This document shows positions 35,799-48,553 of a stretch of DNA of 64,000 bases, in pieces. The number at the start of each line of letters is the position of its first letter. Within the stretch, counting starts at the first letter, position 1. The notes below the pieces were generated by a model. It was not told where the DNA came from. It saw only the letters and a program-made list of their open reading frames with translations, and did not search any database. The stretch comes from Rotaria sordida (Eukaryota > Rotifera > Eurotatoria > Philodinida > Philodinidae). A program made the translations under genes and the position numbers. The stretch is taken from the NCBI GenBank assembly GCA_905250125.1, contig CAJNOL010000289.1, forward strand, positions 4,205 through 68,204, read 5' to 3'.

Positions 35799-37731
35799 AT
35801 TATCAATTTTTTTAATATCAGTTAAAGAAAAATAAATAATCTAGTTTTACAAGTTTATTTGATAATTATAACTCGTAAATTTAGATTTTATAGTAAAATC
35901 ATTTGTTGATTGATTATCTGCACCATCTAAAAAGCTTTCATAAAACGAATACTCTTGTTTTGAAAACAATAAAGTTCATATTGATTATTTTGTTTCATTG
36001 GCAGTGTTGGTAATCATTGATTCTATTATTGTATTCAATATATCAGAATAGATGTAATTAAAATCGTTTCAAATCAAAATACGAAATTAATCAGAAATAA
36101 TATAGTGGGCATTAACACATAAAACACATTCGAAATAATGTTAAAACACTGGCGATTCATTTTTAAATGATACCTATAGTACTTTGTTTGCTTTCTACTT
36201 CACTTCTGTAGAATATTGCAGAAGAAAAAAATAGAAAAATTCATTCGTTATGTCACTCTTCAAGAAATTATTCAAAAAAAAAGCTTTTATTACTTATGTA
36301 ATCTACACCATTCCACAGTTTAGAAAACTTCTCTAACATTCCCTTACTTTTTCTCCTTCTTCATATCCCTACTTGAATGTATTGTTCTACAACATTGTTT
36401 AGTTATAAGTAAACACTCTTCTATTTTTAAATCGTTTTGAAATTCATTTCCTAGAAAAAAGCCAGACGAAGTTATATAATTATGTTGCAAACACACTTTT
36501 AATCCATTTTATTAGAACAGAATGAATAAGATATTATAAAAGAATGATTATCAACCTGTACAAAGAAAAGCATGTTACGGCAAAAAGAGTGAAAACGCTA
36601 GATAAAGAACTGTCAAGCCGACAAAACATAAATAATAATGTATAACATTAGTAGATTAAAATTTATCATTTAAAACAACAATTTCATTCAAAGTTCTTTA
36701 AAAAAAATGTTCGATCTCCTTGATTCAAGGTTTCTTGCTTTTTTAGAAGATTCTTTCCTACCTATGTAATGCATTTTATTCTTATTCAAATAGAAAAAAG
36801 AGTAAATAGTACTGTTTCATGTTAAGTCAAGGAGAATATTGGATGTCTCAAATGATGTCGAAACCTTTAGAAATATGCATGATAACGAATACATCATTCT
36901 ACTTGAATAAAATCATAAAAAATACTTTCAGAAAGAAATTATCTTAGAGGGTATTGAGTTCAGATCTCAGGCAACATTCAATGAATATAATAAATTTCAT
37001 TGAGTTCTTGTATTCCTGTTCGTTTGATTCAAAAAAACAAAGATTTCATTTACTTAAAAGAATGAAATAACAGTTTTCTTTATTATACTATCGGTATTTG
37101 ATTATTGTTATAAATATTATAATGACATTCGTTTAAATTTCACTCCGCAATAGAAGACTCCCAGTTTTCTATGCAGTCCAAGCCCCTCGTTCCTTTAAAG
37201 AAGAGAGAGAGAGTCTTTTATTACAGGCAGGAGTTTCGTCCATTCTAGAACGAAATCGGACAGACACTAGACGATGTACGATATATCACAACCAATTAAT
37301 GCTAAAATCTACATGAAATTTAATATAAATTCTTACATTAGTAGAAATTCTATATATATATTTCTCTTTTAATATATTTTAAACATTTTTTTTTTTATTA
37401 TCATTATTGAATTTCTTTTTAATATATATGATCAAAGATTTGCTATTCCGTTGCACACTTCCTGCAATACTAACTTGATTCTTTTTCAATGATATCAAAT
37501 AACTGACTATGACTCGTGTTCAACATAGCTTACTAAAATTACATCAGAGAACATTTAGACCATATTCAATATCATCAACAAGCACGTGTAGTTTGCTAAA
37601 AGGATAAATACATTAACAAACAATTAGTTGTCATGAAAAATTTTTTCAACATTTATCCAAGAACATGATCAAATGAAATAATTAGTGTAAAGAAAAAAAA
37701 AAGAAAAAGAAAAAAACGAGAGAGCTCTAGT

Positions 37732-37737
37732 TTTATT
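37732..37737 (-). terminator. Poly(A) signal of the Prospero-like gene
   Basis: AATAAA on the minus strand lies about 70 nt downstream of the stop codon. Confidence 0.45.
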
Positions 37738-37803
37738 TGATTGAACAAGAGAAGAAAAAAAAAACGATACATTTGAATATTTAAGTCAATAGAATTCTAC
37801 TGT

Positions 37804-38010
37804 TCATATGGAATGCATCCAATGGTCATTTTTAAAAAATTCCGGTATTTGATCATCCAAACGTTGCATTACTTTATAAATACTTTTTTTCCATGATGAT
37901 TCAAGATCTTTTTGTTGTTGTATAGCAAGAAAAAATTCTCTTAATGCTGCTTGAACAGCATTACTAAAACTTATTGGTACCTAAAACAAAAAAAAAGAAG
38001 AACAAGATAA

Positions 38011-38041
<31 letters not shown>

Positions 38042-39463
38042 AAACTAATTTTTACATTGATTTGATTCGAACGATTATAATGAAGATTAAGAATTCGATA
38101 AAGATCAGAATTAGGTGTTACAATTAAATCATCAACATGACGAATACCTTCAGCTAAACATTGTCGAGCATATTTTTCAATTTGTTGATAAAAAAATTCT
38201 CTATTAGAACAAAAATACAAAAAAAAACAAAAAAAAACAAAAATTTTTCTTTTACCGAAAATTTGAAAACCATTTAACTAATTGTGCTGTTATTAATTTA
38301 TTAAAACGTACATCAGGAAAATAAACTTTTAATACTGATGAACTTGGATAACGTGTATAAAAGAACATTAATTTTGCTTTACGTAAATGAAGTGATGTTA
38401 ATATTGCCACGTATAATAAAAAGAAAAAAGAAAAAGAAACGCAGATGTTATCGTTTATAAGGTTCAAACGGAAATAGGGTGATAAAGCACGAGTGCGCAT
38501 CAAGAGAGCAAAATGAGAATAACTTTAATGAGTCTAATTTCGATAGTCATAGGTTAATTTATTCTTTAGTCGAATAATCTCCACTTAGAAGAAAAGCAAA
38601 AAAAAGAAAATCACTTATTTGAAATCCATTATATTCAATTGATTGTTGTTCAGATTTAGTTGGATTTTCATCTGATGAATGATGTGATGAACTATTTTCA
38701 TCATCAGTTATATCATCCGAAGGAATTTTCGATGCTATACGTGGTGATAAACGTGTATCAGTTACCTAAAAACAAAATCAAAAAAAAAATTCGTAAAATA
38801 AATATTATTTACTTTAGTGCGTCGTTTTTTTGGTGTTGATAAATGATATGGAAATGTTGAATGATCATGAAAATTATCTATTGGTAGATGATGACCAAAA
38901 CGTGTTAATGATGTTGCAGATGGAAAATGATTTATAAATGAATTATTAAAAAGTATTTGAGAAAAATATGGATGATGATGATGATGTACAGTTTGAGAAA
39001 ATATTGGTGGAGGTATTGGTAATATTCGTTTAGATTCCATAGATGTTGATAAAAATTCTTTTTGAAAATTTTCAAGAAATTTTCCCATTGTTATCGGTGA
39101 TGATGATGGAATATTATTTGTACGAACTAAATCTTGTATATAGGTAAGAAATGGTATATTATTTGGTATAAATGGTAATATTGGTGGAGGTGGAATTGGA
39201 AGAGTATTCTAAGAACAAAAAAAAAAATGAAAATTGAAGATGTAAGAATTAATAAATAAATAAATACTTGTTTTTCAATTGGTTCATTTATTTCACCTAT
39301 TTCTTCTTCTTCTTCTTCTTCTTCATCGTCATTATCGGATGATGATGTTGATTGTTCATTTTGATTTTGATTATCAATTTTAAGAAGTTGCTGTGGTTTA
39401 GATTGTTTTCTTGGACGTTTATTTAAATGGTTATNNNNNNNNNNTACTTGTTGATGGATTCAT
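37804..39463 (-). CDS. Prospero/Prox homeobox transcription factor
   Basis: Exons (minus): 39463-39268 (contains the 10-N gap), 39208-38813, 38765-38619, 38410-38256, 38200-38056 and 37980-37804, all phase-compatible. The N-terminal part has a basic KRPRKQSK segment, an acidic run of eight Glu, Pro-rich and His-rich stretches. [15 protein letters not shown] is a conserved pre-homeodomain block of Prospero/Prox proteins. The homeo-Prospero domain follows: [40 protein letters not shown], then the prospero part ([52 protein letters not shown]). It is a nuclear DNA-binding regulator of cell fate and differentiation in animals. At about 400 residues it is much shorter than PROX1; the Met at 39463 follows an a-rich run and further 5' exons are possible. 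Intron 38411-38618 has no GT-AG solution and fits ATAAGT...AC. Confidence 0.9.
38009..38044. repeat. AAAT microsatellite in a Prospero intron
   Basis: About eight tandem aaat units fill half of the 75-bp intron between the last two coding exons. Confidence 0.85.
38411..38618 (-). other. Putative AT-AC intron before the Prospero homeodomain
   Basis: Between two phase-0 exons the minus strand reads ttt caa|ataagtg at the donor and ttttattatac|gtggca at the acceptor. No AG occurs between the frame-compatible exon start and position about 38530 on the minus strand, so a normal acceptor is excluded close by. The join gives [18 protein letters not shown] in frame. Drosophila prospero is known to carry a U12 AT-AC twintron at the start of its homeodomain. 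Here the donor is the ATAAGT form seen in U2-type AT-AC introns rather than ATATCCTT. Confidence 0.55.
39435..39444. other. Assembly gap
   Basis: Ten N bases lie inside the first coding exon of the Prospero-like gene, so its frame across the gap cannot be checked. Confidence 0.99.
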
Positions 39464-42400
39464 CTTTTTTTTTCAAATCAACTAGATGTATAAAAAAAAA
39501 AGATGAAGAAGAAATGAGTAAATTTATTGTAAAGTAAATCTTTGTCCTCTCTTATCTCTGTGAACTTTGCTTAAGTTAGAAGCAGCATCACTACGTGCTG
39601 TTTCTCTCTGTTTTTAACATTCACACACATCTCTCGAGAGACACTCACCATTTAGCAGTAAATTTATTCTGGACTCGTCTCAATGATCTTTTTTTTTTCT
39701 TCTTCTTGTTGTGTGATTGTGTGGGTAGAGTAATGTCTGAAAGAAAGAAAATCAACCATTCCGTTGTTGTATTCTTAAGAGCGAGAAAAGAGAGTGAGCA
39801 AAAGATATTTCAACCAATGTCTTTGTTAAATAAAAGAACATTGCAACTAATAGGAAACGAGAGAACGATAAACTTAAGACGAATGAAAAATCAGTGTATG
39901 CATGCGTGCAACACTTGCTTTTTTTTTTCTTTTTCCTTTGACTTAAAGAAGCATCTGCGTGTGTGTGTGTGTGTATAGACGTAAAGATATCGAATTAAAA
40001 AATGTATAGCCTCAAGGTTGACAATGTTTTTTTAACATCTTTTATGCATTTGTAAAGCTTAATGATTTGATAGACGATGATGATGATGACGACGACGTAA
40101 TGAATGTGTCAACATATTGAACGCGTGCCTTTCTTTTGATAGAAGATTTTAAGAGTATACAAATATGTGTGTATATATGTATGCCTATATGTTTATTCAC
40201 CTATTGTAAAACAAAATCAATAAGAGACTTGATGACGCCATTTGGATATCTGAGTAGCAGCAGAAGCATTGAAATAGTCTATATCAATCGAGCATGATTC
40301 GTTGAATATGGTTTGCCATGCTCGATAAAAATAAAAGGTAAAAAAGACGACGACCACGACGATGACGTGTCTTTTTTTTTCCTCAAAAATAGACTTGTTG
40401 ATTGACGAAATGTCTGACATGTGATCGACGGTCGCGCATTTTTGAACATCATCACTAAGGTGAGAAGAGAAGTTGAGATGTGACGACGTGTCAAGTGAGC
40501 GATGTATCTCATCTTCTTTCTATATAATTTAAACATCTGTGTAGATATCCAATAATTATTGTCGAAATATAGGACAACGATTGTTTTTCTTATATCTATT
40601 GTTAAAATAGTTAAATCACTTTTTTTTATTTCTTGTTTTTTAAAAATTGATATAAAAATAAACTTTCGTTTTATTTTTTTTTAAATATTCTTATCGTTAA
40701 TACATTCATTATAGAACGTTTTTTTCTTTTTGTTCTAGCTTTTACAGTTTCCTTCTTTTCTCTATCGGCTTAGCAGTAATAATAACAACAGCTATAACAC
40801 AGGAAACGATGAAGTCTCCACTTTTTCTCTCTCTCGTCCGATAAAGAGTCGTCTTGAGCCAATTACAGAAAAACACTCGCCTCGAGGGTAACCAACCAAG
40901 CCACTCAGAAAAACATTTTTCTCTTCTACTAAAAGGATTTGATTGAATCGTTGATGAAGAGGTGTACACCTGCAAAAGTTTCTGTATATATATATATTTA
41001 TATATACATTAGAAAACAAAAATACATATTTTTACACAGCTGGATAGATGAATTCAAGCGTGAATGGCGATCATTGATCAATTGGTTATAATAATGTTGT
41101 AGTGAAAATAAATTTATTTAATACGAGCATATATAATCCGACAAATAATGATCATTGTATAGCTCAGCTGTGTCCCTCATTTTACACACCTTTTTTTTTT
41201 CGTTCCAAGTTGGTGCTATTTCCTATTGTTACTCCGCCCTTGTCATCGCGTCATCATCGTTTACAGACAATTTGAAATTTTCCATTACATCGATACTCAT
41301 TTGATTATTTTTATATATGTGTGTGCGTGTGTCTCAATAGTGATGAAATCATTCGTCAAAATAATAATAAAACAAAAAAAGTTAATTCTCTTCTTTCGTG
41401 TGAGCAGATGCCAGGGAGTTATGTTTTATCTCAAAGAAAATAATCTTCGATATTGATCTGTAGGTGTATGTCTCATTCTTTACTTATAGGTTGAAAACGT
41501 GCATTCAAGTGATCAAACACCTGTCAACATAATTCTTCTCTTTTTTTTTTGTTTCTATATACATTTATCTCAAGAATGTCGAAATGATGTATTGTCATGC
41601 ATTGTTGATTTCTCTTTTTTTTTTTTTTCAAGATATATTTTATTGGTAAAAATATCTTTTATCATCATTTATTCTAGTCTCGCACAAATGTCACTCTATT
41701 ATTTCTGTTTCTCTTCAATGAAAGAGAGAAGGCTTATTTTTTCCTTATTTTTTTTTTCTTTTTTTTCCTCCATAGAGAGAGGAAGAGAGAGCATTTGATT
41801 AAAAGTAAAAGTTGTCTAATGAACTAGACGAGCAAAAAACACACATATACAAACATACAATGAATGCATAGACCGAGTGTGAAATACATCCGCATTACTA
41901 ATGACATCCCACCAGCATACGTTGTTCTTTATATAGAGAAATACATGATAGATCATTCGTATAGCTACAAAATGCAAATTGAGTCGTTCTTTCAAATGAA
42001 GACAAGCGTAGCAAATTCGAAATACATGACAAATGGAATGTAAAGGAGAAGGTGATATTCTTGTTTTTTTTTTCGATTGAGCAATACTAGACATCCATCT
42101 GTCGAACAATTAAAAAGAAAAAGATAAGAATAGTTAACGATCTTCGATGCATATAAATAAATATATGTATGGATACATATGCGATTAACAAGTGAAGATG
42201 CTATTTAACAATTTTCTCTCACTTATGTGAATATATATATATATATCAAAGAGACATGCGTCATTCAATTCTTGACAACAATAAGGCTACTGTATCACTC
42301 ATAATCATGAGGTGTTTGATTGAACATGAACAACAGCCGATGCCGCTCACTTTCACTGCCACTTCACTACATGTGTGTATGTGACATATTCAATATGCAT

Positions 42401-43567
42401 GATAGAAAAAGGAAGAAGTAAAGAATTGCATGTATGTGTTGATGTTTAACTTGATTAGATATGCTGTTATCCACTTTGATGTATATGTGAGATAGGATAT
42501 ATATTGTAATTTCTGTCATTCATTAAAAAGATCAACCTACCTGTGTATGTGTGTGTATTAAATGTATTACACGTGTAAAAGATAGTGAACTTTGCATAGA
42601 AGATTTATAATCAATCAATTAATCTTCTATCAAACATGTTCTTTGATAAGCAAAATGAAATAAAAAGAAAAATCTTCAATGTTAATTTGTGATGAAGAAG
42701 ATTAACAGTTGTCTATCGATAGATGAGATGATAACAAAAAAAAAATGATTGTATGAAGCAAATCACTTGTCCTTGAAGGTATCTTTCCGTTTTCATCTAA
42801 ACCTTTCCTTCAGAAAACCCATCGATATTTTCTCTTTCAGAATATATATAGCTATTCACAAAACGAACTGATTTCCATAGACTTATAGGAGGTAACTTTG
42901 ACCCTACTATTATATTTTTCGAGAGATTTTTGCAATTTTTTAATAGGTTTTCAGTTAGAAAAATTGAAATACCTTTCACACAGTTCACGACAGAGATGCC
43001 AATGTGATGTTCTTCTTTGACCCATGGATAAGGGTGCCCCTTCCGTCAGTTTTCCACACTGATAGAAAGATTAAGTTTTTGAAATTTTGTTTACTCCTGA
43101 CCATGGACTTCATGGGTGGACTCTTGGGACACACGAAGAGAAGATTATTTAAAGTAATACTCATCAAAACGTGCAATATATACTATTTACGAATATTCAA
43201 TCAAATAACAAGGAAGACAAGGTTATAAAACGAAATCTCATAACAAAACGTTTCTCATATTTATTAGAGTAAGATATATGTCTAGAGACAAATATTTATG
43301 ATAAAAAAAATTAGAAACTTCTACATGCTTGGTTTGGTAAAATTATAACAATAATATTATTTCACTTCGTTTATGTCTGCATTTTTATTGCACGAACAAG
43401 TAATACATTATTTATTTGAGTATCATATCAGATACACGATTTCTTCGTTCAAAATAAATGAAAACAACACTAAAAAACGTTTTAACACTCACAGATGTTG
43501 TTGCTGAAGAAAATGAGCGACAAGCTGATAATCCTAATTTAGATAATTTTGATTTATGCTCTTTTTA
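39464..43567. other. Gene-free upstream region of the Prospero-like gene
   Basis: About 4 kb without a supported gene. It is rich in poly-T/poly-A tracts and short TG/CA and TA runs (for example 39958-39974 and 42232-42246). Open frames here are low-complexity translations of those tracts. Its position upstream of a developmental regulator makes it a candidate cis-regulatory region, which the sequence alone does not prove. Confidence 0.5.
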
Positions 43568-43849
43568 CTAAGACAACAGACTTTCATTGTCCATATTTTC
43601 ATTTAATTTTTGAACTAGAAATAAATATGAGACAAATTCATCAGCAAATCTGTTGATTGAATCATCTCTAAATGATTCATAATCGTCATGACATTCTTCA
43701 GTAGAATCAAATGTATATTCACAATTATATTTTTAAAACAATTGACATTTTTTTATCTGTATTTGTGCTACTACATTAAGTGACGCAAGTAGTAGAGAAT
43801 GATTGATAGTTTTAATTTCATCACAAATAGATTTATTGGTTAAACTCAT
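43568..43849 (-). pseudogene. Unrecognised acidic protein fragment
   Basis: From Met at 43849 the minus strand encodes SLTNKSICDEIKTINHSL, then after one in-frame stop CEYTFDSTEECHDDYESFRD and FADEFVSYLFLVQKLNEN, ending at 43568. The residue make-up looks protein-like, unlike the surrounding low-complexity frames. No family is recognised. It may be a gene remnant. Confidence 0.3.
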
Positions 43850-46800
43850 TTCTTCTTTTGTGGGTGTGAGTCAATATCGAAGAGTGACACTACTAACTAA
43901 TAGAGCAATGAGAAAATTTCTACAATTTCCTCGTCTATATTTCCAAGTCTTTTCATGTATTTTGAGAATAGCATTTAGACCATGGGGTAAGTAAGCTTAT
44001 CACCCCATGGTCCAGATCATACTTGTAGAATTAAATGTGCGAAAATTGATGACTTTGGGGGAAGGTGATGGACAGCACTTCCTCTCATCTCATGGGTGAC
44101 TCCATGAGCATCTCTAGTTCAAAATATAACCAATATTTTTTTTTGTTTTTTTTCACATCTTGGAGTCACAGATTAAACGAACTTCAAAATTCTGTTTGAT
44201 AAAACATTGTGCACAAGTGTTGGTTTTCATTTGAAACCATTCCGAGTTCTCTGTACCTCTTTTAGTTATGAAGTTATAAGAATTCTTCTGAAAACCATAA
44301 ATGTACGAAAAATAAGCTGGAAGTTCGGTGTAGTTTGGCGTATCGAGCTGATTCTCTACTCTCACATACATCTCGGTCAAAGGGCTGGCACCAATGACTT
44401 AATGTAAATATGACTAACTCCAATTTAAACTTATATGAAGTGATTGTTGAATTAAAGAAAGATTATGCGTTCAACATGGTTAAGATCAAACAATTTGACA
44501 ACAATATGAACAAACATCAATGGAATAACCAAATTATTGTTCGGAATTAATGAATTCTTAATTGAATGAAATGATATGAAAAAGATTATTTTTCATTAGA
44601 TGACTATTTTATTGGCACTACGCTATGAACTATTTGTATTATATTTTTATTTTTATTATAACAACTACCTTCTCTAATATAAAGTTGTATTTTTTTTTGT
44701 CATAAAATACTGCTGAATAAAATATATCGATAAAACGGGACCAAACAAATTATTCAATAAAAACTCGAAAAATATTTTGATTCAATCGTGATGAACTTTT
44801 TTAGATGATGAAAACTGGTATATTGATGAATTTGAGTATCTGCAATATATTCCACCATTCGTAAGTTTCTTGGTATTTGTTATATAGAAAAATAGACTGT
44901 TCGTTTTTTCACCGACCTACATATTTTTCATTGGCATTTGTTCTTGTCTTTATTATGAGTGTGATAATTTTTTCAAATATTTTGTCCTGTTTTTTTTTGC
45001 ATAGAATGTTCTCTGTTTTGTCGTTTCGATGAAATTTTAATGGTTCAAGCATCTAAAGTTTTCTCTTTGGAGATAAGACTGAAGAGAGTGTTGATTTCTT
45101 TCAAGATTTATATAATTTTGATCAAATTTACGTTGAGTTATAGAAATGAACTTTCGTGAAAAGTAATATAAATTAGATAATTACATCATAAAACATTCGT
45201 TTTTTTAAATAACTGTTCAATTGTGAATAGCATACATTACAGTGATGAATTTTCTACGCAGTATACAAGAGGAAAACAGCTGAAATAAGATTTTCATTAT
45301 CGAAAATTGATTTTTTTTTTGATTAAATTTAGCTTAGTAAACAGGCTATGTTTAATAACGCTTGCATATGCATGTTGTTTATTATCTTGCTAGTAGTACA
45401 CCCTAAATGAGCTGCATCTAGAATCACCTAGATCATAATACTATATATCAATATGTTCTGAAGCATTCTTGATAACACTTATATCTGTGTTATTAATCAT
45501 CAGACTGAGAATGAGGCAATTCAGTACACTTTTAATATTCAAATCATAATTCGAATAGGATAGAAAACAATATTTTTATTTCCTCACTATGACATGTCTC
45601 AAATGATCAGATGAGAGTAATAACTTCTCATGAGTCAAAACTAGAAAGTCGTTTACTTATGCAAAAGTTTTGTTTGTTCATTGATTGTTAGTTTAAAATA
45701 TGAGTGACAAAGAGATGATTTAATGGTGTCGTAAATATTCATACCGCGAAATGTATAGTTACTGACATTTGATAAATATTCAGAATTTGACTCTTCTTGA
45801 TTTTTATGATCCGTGTTGGAGCTGGATGTCCTTTCAGTATATTCAGCCACACACCTGTTCAAATCTGAAACTTCTTCTTGTTGATGATACTGACTTCATT
45901 CAGTGTTATTGGAATTCCATTGTTGTTAAAAATGTTGATACCAAGAAGTGCTACAAGGTCACAGATATCAACAAAAGTATAACGCACCGTCTGTTCGATT
46001 TCATAGATAGGAAGAGAGCCAGTAATGATTTGAGTAGATGTCAAGTTTCTTGCTGATTACAATTGATTGTCCATGATGAAGAGCATGAAGAGTAAACCTT
46101 GAATAGGATTCGGCTTCACTCTTGATCGTTTGAAGAACCGACAACTTCTTTCCGTGATAGGCAAAACCTCGAGTAATCACAATGATTTTCGAGAAATTTT
46201 TCTAAAATCTCTTCCGTCACTGTGCTAAATTAGCACAAATAGGTTGGGTCCATCACATTGACAACCATTTTAATTGTTGGACTTATAGACACTCAAATCA
46301 GATGCAAATCCACGCAATTTTACAATCTTTTCGAGAAAAAGAAGCTGTCTCTACTGTGGTAGTATGTTTAAAATATCTCCCGCACCACTGATGCCGACAT
46401 AATGTCAGTGCCACCACAGACATATCTGGTTTCTTCATTTGTCATATAGCAACTTCAACAAAAATTGAACTTTCATAGGTATATGCTAAAAGATGCTTAC
46501 TAAAACTTTTTTCTTCACTTATTCAATATGATCGTCATTTTCGCATTCAAAAAAGAAACAAATTTACCTTTTATCTACTTTCGTCAACAAATATTATCGT
46601 CTATCTCTGAAAGTTATTGTTCTCGGAAGAAAAATCCCAACAACAATACCTTTCTCTCTTTTTATTCACTTGATAAAAAAGGTGTATACACACATTCACC
46701 GTATCATTTAGTTAAAAGTAAAGAAAAAGCATAAAGTCGATTACTTTCAGACAATTGAAGCAATTGAAAATCGAATAACAACTATTAAAGCACGTTTTTA

Positions 46801-47928
46801 GTGAAAAGTAAGTACTGTTGTGTTCTACAAACAATTACATGTTCCGATCCAAGTCCTACTACATTTGAGTTTCTTTTTTTTCCTAACTTGTATGACTTAG
46901 GTAATTCAACAAAGCTGAGTGTCCCGAAGAAACAAGATATACGATAATCAATAGTTTCTATGTAATATAGAAATATTTTATTACAATCTAAATCCTTTGA
47001 CAGTAAGATGAAGTATATAATTTATAAACTTTCGAAGCACTTAAGTTTAAGAACTAGAGGGAAGAGTTGAAGAAAATGCATGATAGTCTCATTGAATACC
47101 TATTTGTTCGTCGTAGTGTCTGTTTAACTGAAAGTATTAGAGGTTCAAACAGGTTCACGAAAAGTTGGCCCAAGCTGCCCATCATAGGTGATGAACTTCT
47201 TCAGCCTGCTGATGTTTGTCATTTATTTTTGTCGGCCTGGCTTACTTGCATGTCTGGCCTACCTGTCATAGTCTTTACATACTAGTACTATGATGACATT
47301 TGAATCGAAGCAGAACACTCCAGGTTAGTGGCTTACGGCTGGATTACATCAAGAAATAGTAGAAACTTGGAAGTAGATATCCAATACGCGGATTCGTTAA
47401 CCAGAACCTCCCGGGGTTGAGCAGTGCCGGTCACTGAGTATCATCATTGTATTTCTTTTTCCAAGTTCGTACTTTTTTTTTTTTGGAATATTCGGTCCAA
47501 AAATCTACGGACCGAGTGCCGAAATCATTGACTGAGAGTGTTTTTCTAAGAAGACAAGTAGGTTATGTATATCAAAACGAAATGAGTATGTGATACATTA
47601 TTGATTTCATACACGGTGTATCTGTCAACAATAGAAAAAAAAGACAACGTTAAAATTTACAAAAACATGTGACAGGCTTGAAAAATCAGAGCCTCTGCTT
47701 ATCTAAACTGAGCAGTTTCAATGGCCTGTTTCGGATTATGAATAGTATTAAAAAATGGTGTACGTTCTTTTTACAGTGCACCATTTTTGTTCCATTATCG
47801 TGCCACTCATTCGTTGTGAAAGAAGTAATATTAGCTATATACATGTTATTGCTGTGCATTATAGCGTATGATATGATTCTGTAATTTTTTACTTGAAAAA
47901 AATTTTGCTGCGTATTATTACTAGAGTG
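43850..47928. other. Gene-free stretch with possible exon remnants
   Basis: No full gene is supported. It holds a perfect 11-bp hairpin at 43978-44012 and a 56-nt exon-like segment at 44805-44860 bracketed by tttag and gtaagt. Between about 45650 and 46250 on the minus strand there are broken frames (for example GSLPIYEIEQTVRYTFVDIC) that shift repeatedly; these may be a decayed gene of unknown type. Confidence 0.4.
43978..44012. repeat. Perfect hairpin
   Basis: gaccatggggt (43978-43988) and accccatggtc (44002-44012) are perfect reverse complements around a 13-nt loop. Confidence 0.8.
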
Positions 47929-48470
47929 ATGACTTCATCAAATTGTTGTTCAATATGTGGAAAACATGCAGGCACTTGTTTTTGCTCCGGTTGTAAAACA
48001 TACTTTTGTAATGATGACTTTCGAAGTCAGTCATCGTGGAATATTACTCAATGAATTAGATGGACTTACAACAGATCGGAATGATCTTCAAGCAAAACTA
48101 AACGAGGTTGCTTCAAACAAACAGCCTAGCAAACACTTTCTTGCACAAATTGATGAATGGCAACCAACAACTATCGCGAAGGTAGAACAGGCTGCCGAAT
48201 TGGCTCGACGACAGGTCTTCAAAATCACAAATTCAAAGTGGGAAGAAATTACAAGACAGTTTCAAACGCTGTCTCAAGAATTGAAGGAATTACAAGATAA
48301 AAAAGGTGTTGTTGAACAGGATTTAATTCGATTGAAACAAGAAATTCATCAACTTAATGAAGATTTAAAACAAGTAGCGCAATCATCGACCATCGAACTG
48401 AATATGGAACAGAGTGATAAAATCGTATGGCAACACATGATATATGTCGAAGAAAAGTCTGTATCTGCTG
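47929..48470 (+). pseudogene. B-box-like zinc-binding plus coiled-coil protein, frameshifted
   Basis: Met 47929 starts CCSICGKHAGTCFCSGCKTY followed by FCNDDFRS, a Cys/His cluster like a B-box-type zinc finger (C-x2-C-x6-C-x-C-x2-C). A tandem gtcagtca at about 48028-48035 shifts the frame. Removing four bases would restore the His of the zinc cluster and the frame that follows. The downstream frame encodes HRGILLNELDGLTTDRNDL and then a long coiled coil (about 110 residues, with QFQTLSQELKELQDKKGVV and RLKQEIHQLNEDLKQV). It runs to a GTAATT donor at 48471. Proteins with this start and coil are frequent in bdelloids, often continuing into repeat domains (recalled). No downstream exon is seen here; a TIR element starts 84 bp later. 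The frameshift could also be an assembly error. Confidence 0.65.
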
Positions 48471-48553
48471 GTAATTAACTACGCCAATCGAAACCAGCGG
48501 GTAAGCATTTCAATAGAGTCTGCAACGGAAGCTTTGAGCAATATTTGTTTTTT

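Larger units (their letters stand above)
34574..37803. other. Gene-free stretch downstream of the Prospero-like gene
   Basis: No gene is supported. It contains one foldback at 35446-35798 and AT-rich sequence. A minus-strand AATAAA at 37732-37737 is about 70 nt past the Prospero stop and is its likely poly(A) signal. Confidence 0.55.

Noticed and set aside
38252-38503. Extended Prospero exon starting at Met 38500 (hydrophobic N-terminal part)
   Set aside because: The extra segment is a translation of a T-rich tract and does not resemble Prospero proteins; the shorter exon beginning at 38410 fits phase and family better. A twintron-like alternative isoform cannot be fully excluded.
39595-42109. 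Several 60-130 codon frames upstream of the Prospero-like gene
   Set aside because: Dominated by Phe/Lys/Ser runs from poly-T and poly-A tracts; no domain or splice structure.
45653-46250. Possible retroelement or gene remnant on the minus strand
   Set aside because: Frames shift many times and no protease, RT or integrase motif could be found; too weak to name.
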